Shown here in pieces: positions 61,528 through 64,000 of a stretch of 64,000 nucleotides of DNA. The translations under genes and the position numbers were made by a program. The notes beneath the pieces were generated by a model that saw only the letters and a program-made list of their open reading frames with translations, ran no database searches and was not told the origin of the DNA. The DNA is from Sinorhizobium saheli. GTDB taxonomy: Bacteria; Pseudomonadota; Alphaproteobacteria; Rhizobiales; Rhizobiaceae. The stretch lies in the NCBI RefSeq assembly GCF_001651875.1, contig NZ_LNQB01000078.1, positions 24,911 to 88,910 of the forward strand, read 5' to 3'. The stretch's first letter is position 1, and each line of letters starts with the position of its first letter.

Positions 61528-62153
61528 CGTTTCCGAGAATATGATCGTGAGTTCCTACCTACCCGCTTTGGCGTCTCGCTGCGACAAAAAAGAGAACCCT
61601 TCGGGTCGGCCGGTTCGAGCTTCTTGTCGAAATGCGTGCTGAACTCGTACTCGCCGAGGTCCTCATAGCCGACCGAACTCCAGAAGCCGATTGTGGCTGC
61701 GGCATCGCTGGAGGCATGGAGATACATCGACGAATAGCCGAGCTTCACCGCCTCCTCTTCCGCCAGCCGGCTGAGCTTCCTGCCGAGCCCCTGCCCTCTC
61801 AAATCCTTTCGCACATAGAGCCGCCACAGGGAGCCGACCTTCCCGGGGTCGGGATAGCGGTACCGGAAGGCCTCGACGATCGCCGGCTTGTACCACAGGC
61901 CCCGAACGCCAACCGTCGCGACGATATCGCCTGCCGTGTCCGACAGCGTCCAGAAGGCACCGCGGTTTGCCGCGGCGTAGTGGGCTTCGGCCTCGGGGCG
62001 CAACAGGCTGTCGATATCGAAGTGCCAGTCGGGATTGTAGTCGAACCCGTAGTATTCCTTGATCGTATCGAGGCAGAACCGGCGGGCGGCCGCATGAGCC
62101 GGCGCGGCCGGGCCGGAAAGCAGCGCCAGAGTAAACCCTTGAGGAAATTCCAT
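61524..62153 (-). CDS. GNAT family N-acetyltransferase
   Basis: 209 residues from the ATG at 62153; upstream frame is antisense-type and not used. The acetyl-CoA motif A region is VRKDLRGQGLGRKLSRLAEEEA and motif B is MYLHASSDAAATIGFWSSVGY. The N-terminal YYGFDYNPDWHFDID is unusual and Tyr/Asp-rich, and the C-terminus has a basic tail (RVGRNSRSYSRKR) not typical of the core fold. It sits between an unknown protein and dmeR in a metal-efflux operon, overlapping dmeR by four bases. Whether it modifies an operon partner or a metal-stress metabolite is unknown. Confidence 0.88.
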   Translation of the reverse strand: MEFPQGFTLALLSGPAAPAHAAARRFCLDTIKEYYGFDYNPDWHFDIDSLLRPEAEAHYAAANRGAFWTLSDTAGDIVATVGVRGLWYKPAIVEAFRYRYPDPGKVGSLWRLYVRKDLRGQGLGRKLSRLAEEEAVKLGYSSMYLHASSDAAATIGFWSSVGYEDLGEYEFSTHFDKKLEPADPKGSLFCRSETPKRVGRNSRSYSRKR

Positions 62154-62185
62154 GTCACTGCTCCCTTTGCCCAAGCCGGGGCGGA

Positions 62186-62821
62186 CTACAGCACCGGAAG
62201 GCTGCGCGTCATTTCGCTCGAGCCGTCCCTGACGGTGAGGCGGATGTGGGTGGCATCGCCGATCTTGCCGCTGGCAGCGAGCGTCGATGGGTCGGAGCCC
62301 GGCATCAGAAGGAGCTGTCGCACCTGATAATCCTCGGCATTCGGCCCGATGGCCTCGGCATCGACGGTTTCGCAGACGGGTGCGCGAGCGGGCGAACCAT
62401 CCTTCAGCCATTTCAGGAGCCAGCGCCCCGGGCCCGACCGCGTGACCTCCACTTCGACGCCGTCTTCAAGAGGTACCAGCGAGCCGCCCCCGGCGCCTGT
62501 CTTGACGGCGAGCGGGGCCGCGCCGGGAAACGCGCCTTCGCGGGTGTGGAAATGCGAACCGTGGAGAACCTTGATGCGCAGGCGGCGCGCGCCGTCGGTC
62601 CCGCCACGAACCGCGACCGTCGATGGCTTTGACCCCCTGGTCACCGCAAGCGGGTGGACCGAGCCTTTATCGTCGATGGCATCGACCCTTATCTCGTCGA
62701 GCGGCGGGGCGACATAGTCGGGCTTCCCCGCTTCGCTGAAGGCGAGTTCGAAGCCGCTACCGGTCACGCCAACGATGTCGACCATCTGGCCGTGGCCCAT
62801 GTGAATGCTCTGCGTGTTCAT
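62186..62821 (-). CDS. Unknown protein in metal-efflux operon
   Basis: 211 residues beginning MNTQSIHMGHGQMVD, with an N-terminal histidine/methionine cluster. No signal peptide or membrane helix is obvious. The rest is rich in beta-strand patterns (VKTGAGGGSLVPLEDGVEVEV, TRSGPGRWLLKWLKDGSP) with two HxH positions (HGSHFHT) that could bind metal. I do not recognise the family. It starts 25 bases after the dmeF stop and ends about 32 bases before the GNAT start, so it is in the operon. Candidate roles: cytoplasmic metal binding or storage. That is inference from context. Confidence 0.7.
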   Translation of the reverse strand: MNTQSIHMGHGQMVDIVGVTGSGFELAFSEAGKPDYVAPPLDEIRVDAIDDKGSVHPLAVTRGSKPSTVAVRGGTDGARRLRIKVLHGSHFHTREGAFPGAAPLAVKTGAGGGSLVPLEDGVEVEVTRSGPGRWLLKWLKDGSPARAPVCETVDAEAIGPNAEDYQVRQLLLMPGSDPSTLAASGKIGDATHIRLTVRDGSSEMTRSLPVL

Positions 62822-62846
62822 GCTGTTCCCTTTCTTTCCCGCGGAG

Positions 62847-63857
62847 TCAGACGGCTGCGGCGCGCGTCCTGATCTGGACGGCGGTCAGTGCCGGAAGATG
62901 GTTCTTCAGTTCACGTTCGTAGTGGCTGGCGATCCTGTCGGCCACGGCAACCGGCAGGTCCGGATCCATGGCGATATCGACATCGGCCCGCAATTTGTGG
63001 CCGAGCCAGCGGGCCTTGACGTCGAGCACGTCGACAATGCCCGGAACATGCTCCGCCGTATGCTTGATCTCGTCGGCAATGCCCGGCTCGACGCCGTCGA
63101 GCATACGGGTGAAGACCGCCCGTGCAGACTGCCAGACGATGCCGAAGATCATCGCCGTGATGACGAGGCCGACGATCGGATCGGCGAGCGGAAAGCCGAG
63201 CCAGACGCCAAGCGCCCCCAGGACCACCGCCAGGCTGCCGAAACCGTCGACGCGGGCGTGGTATCCATCGGCGATGAGTGCCGCGCTGTTGATCTGGCGC
63301 CCGACGCGGATCCGGAACACGGCCACCGCTTCATTGCCAAGAAAGCCTATGACGCCGGCGGCGACGAGAACCCCGATCATCTCGATCGGCTGCGGGTTGA
63401 AGAGGCGCTCGATCGAGACATAGCCGGCGTAGACGGCACTGAACAGAATGAGGCCAACGATGACGACGCCCGCCAAATCCTCCACCCGGTTGAGCCCGTA
63501 ATTGAACGTCCGCGTTGCCGCCTTGCGGGCAAAGAGGAAGGCAATGCCGAGCGGAATGGCAGTCGAAGCATCGCCGAAATTATGGATGGTATCGGCAAGA
63601 AGCGCGACGCTGCCCGTCAGCAGGACGATCGCCACCTGGGCAAGCGTCGTCAGCATCAGGATGACGAATGACCATTTGATCGCCCACAGCCCCTTGGCAG
63701 TGGACGCAATGGTGGCGTCGATGACGCCATGCGTATGGCCATGGTCGTCGTCACCATGGGAATGGTGCGAGTGGCCATGGCCGTGGGCGTGCCCGCCCGC
63801 ATGGGCGAAAGCGGGATCGGGAGCGAAGCCCATCCAAACGAGTGCGGATCTGATCAT
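62847..63857 (-). CDS. dmeF: Cation diffusion facilitator, DmeF-type Co/Ni exporter
   Basis: 336 residues. The N-terminal cytoplasmic segment is His-rich (HAHGHGHSHHSHGDDDHGHTHG, about residues 23-44), then six transmembrane helices carry CDF metal sites ADTIHNFGDA (H92, D96) and ADGYHARVDGFGSL. The C-terminal cytoplasmic domain is present (VPGIVDVLDVKARWLG and following). This combination is that of DmeF, which exports Co2+ and Ni2+. It is the first gene of a four-gene operon ending with dmeR. A palindromic site lies just upstream. The start is the ATG at 63857. Confidence 0.92.
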   Translation of the reverse strand: MIRSALVWMGFAPDPAFAHAGGHAHGHGHSHHSHGDDDHGHTHGVIDATIASTAKGLWAIKWSFVILMLTTLAQVAIVLLTGSVALLADTIHNFGDASTAIPLGIAFLFARKAATRTFNYGLNRVEDLAGVVIVGLILFSAVYAGYVSIERLFNPQPIEMIGVLVAAGVIGFLGNEAVAVFRIRVGRQINSAALIADGYHARVDGFGSLAVVLGALGVWLGFPLADPIVGLVITAMIFGIVWQSARAVFTRMLDGVEPGIADEIKHTAEHVPGIVDVLDVKARWLGHKLRADVDIAMDPDLPVAVADRIASHYERELKNHLPALTAVQIRTRAAAV

Positions 63858-63888
63858 TGCATTCTCCTCCGGCTAATGGTCGCCATGC

Positions 63889-63907
63889 TATCCCCCCGGA
63901 GGGGATA
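63889..63907. promoter_or_regulatory. Palindromic operator upstream of dmeF
   Basis: TATCCCC-CCGGA-GGGGATA, a seven-base perfect inverted repeat with a five-base GC centre, 32-50 bases upstream of the dmeF start. AT-flanked G/C-tract palindromes are typical of CsoR/RcnR-family operators, and the operon encodes such a repressor. Confidence 0.75.
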
Positions 63908-63922
63908 TATCAAGACTGTTCT

Positions 63923-64000
63923 AGCAGGCTGCTGAAAAAGCCCTCTGGCTTTTGGGTTTTTGCCGTGATTCCCTACGGCTGCAACAGAGGGACTGATTTG
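63923..64000. mobile_element. Possible insertion sequence terminus (cut by window end)
   Basis: TAGCAGGCTGCTGAAAAAG (starting about 63922) resembles ends I associate with alphaproteobacterial insertion sequences. Inverted CCCTCTG (63941-63947) and CAGAGGG (63985-63991) follow. No transposase is in the window, so this is only a suggestion from a short terminal pattern. Confidence 0.3.

Overview
This 64 kb window looks like a chromosomal segment of a Sinorhizobium/Ensifer-type alphaproteobacterium (Rhizobiales). The evidence is the GC-rich coding, the gene neighbourhoods (cobS-cobT with a J-domain gene and bolA; aroK-aroB-CNNM; xerD-accA; argH-lptM-lysA; ftsE-ftsX), a CpdR-type receiver, an FtsE promoter with a perfect CtrA-type box, and several families of rhizobial intergenic mosaic repeats. 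I assign this from protein and repeat patterns only; no database search was run. Most of the window is ordinary core genome at high coding density.

Layout. 1-6.9 kb: 3' end of secA, a MOP-type flippase overlapping a GNAT/FemAB-like protein, an acyl-CoA synthetase and a secreted Gln-rich DUF1236 protein. 7-13.7 kb: tRNA-Leu(CAA), a DsbB-like protein, an HNH nuclease, an AlkA-like glycosylase, glutamyl-Q-tRNA(Asp) synthetase, a YihY-type membrane protein, and a short series of SDR, HIG1 protein, PduO-type cobalamin adenosyltransferase and rhomboid protease. 14-16.8 kb: etfB-etfA-hbd (electron transfer flavoprotein and 3-hydroxyacyl-CoA dehydrogenase), with a palindrome upstream and a strong terminator after etfA. 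16.8-23.4 kb: tlpA divergent from argH-lptM-lysA-TIGR02302 protein. 23.6-28.4 kb: cpdR, hpt, an unknown membrane-anchored protein, ftsE-ftsX and a YdcF-type protein. 28.4-31.7 kb: a DUF3108 protein, rpmB, a queuosine-precursor transporter and an esterase-like phytase-family protein. 31.9-43.5 kb: cobT, cobS, J-domain protein, bolA, CNNM transporter, aroB, aroK, a mini-protein with xerD, accA, a YafK-type L,D-transpeptidase and a TusA-like protein.

Accessory-looking part, 43.5-64 kb. An AraC regulator is followed by an intergenic stretch carrying a broken C-terminal fragment of a D,D-carboxypeptidase, then an RTX/serralysin-type metalloprotease, a COG0523 metallochaperone GTPase and the intact D,D-carboxypeptidase. 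Next come an M20 amidohydrolase with an Lrp regulator, and a zinc alcohol dehydrogenase divergent from an AraC activator with two 9-bp direct repeats 21 bp apart between them. A histidine-utilisation locus (hutC, hutF, hutD) has hutC apparently co-transcribed with a 976-residue three-part protein (APH-type kinase, middle domain, class III PLP enzyme). The last part is a four-gene metal-efflux operon: a CDF exporter of DmeF type, an unknown protein, a GNAT enzyme and a CsoR/RcnR-family sensor with an H-C-H-C ligand spacing like the nickel sensor InrS. A GC-rich palindrome sits just upstream of the exporter. The window ends in what may be the terminus of an insertion sequence.

No CRISPR array, rRNA operon, prophage or phage-defence locus was seen. 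The best leads for new biology are the hut-linked kinase/PLP fusion, the DmeF operon with its two uncharacterised middle genes, and the metalloprotease region flanked by a duplicated gene fragment.
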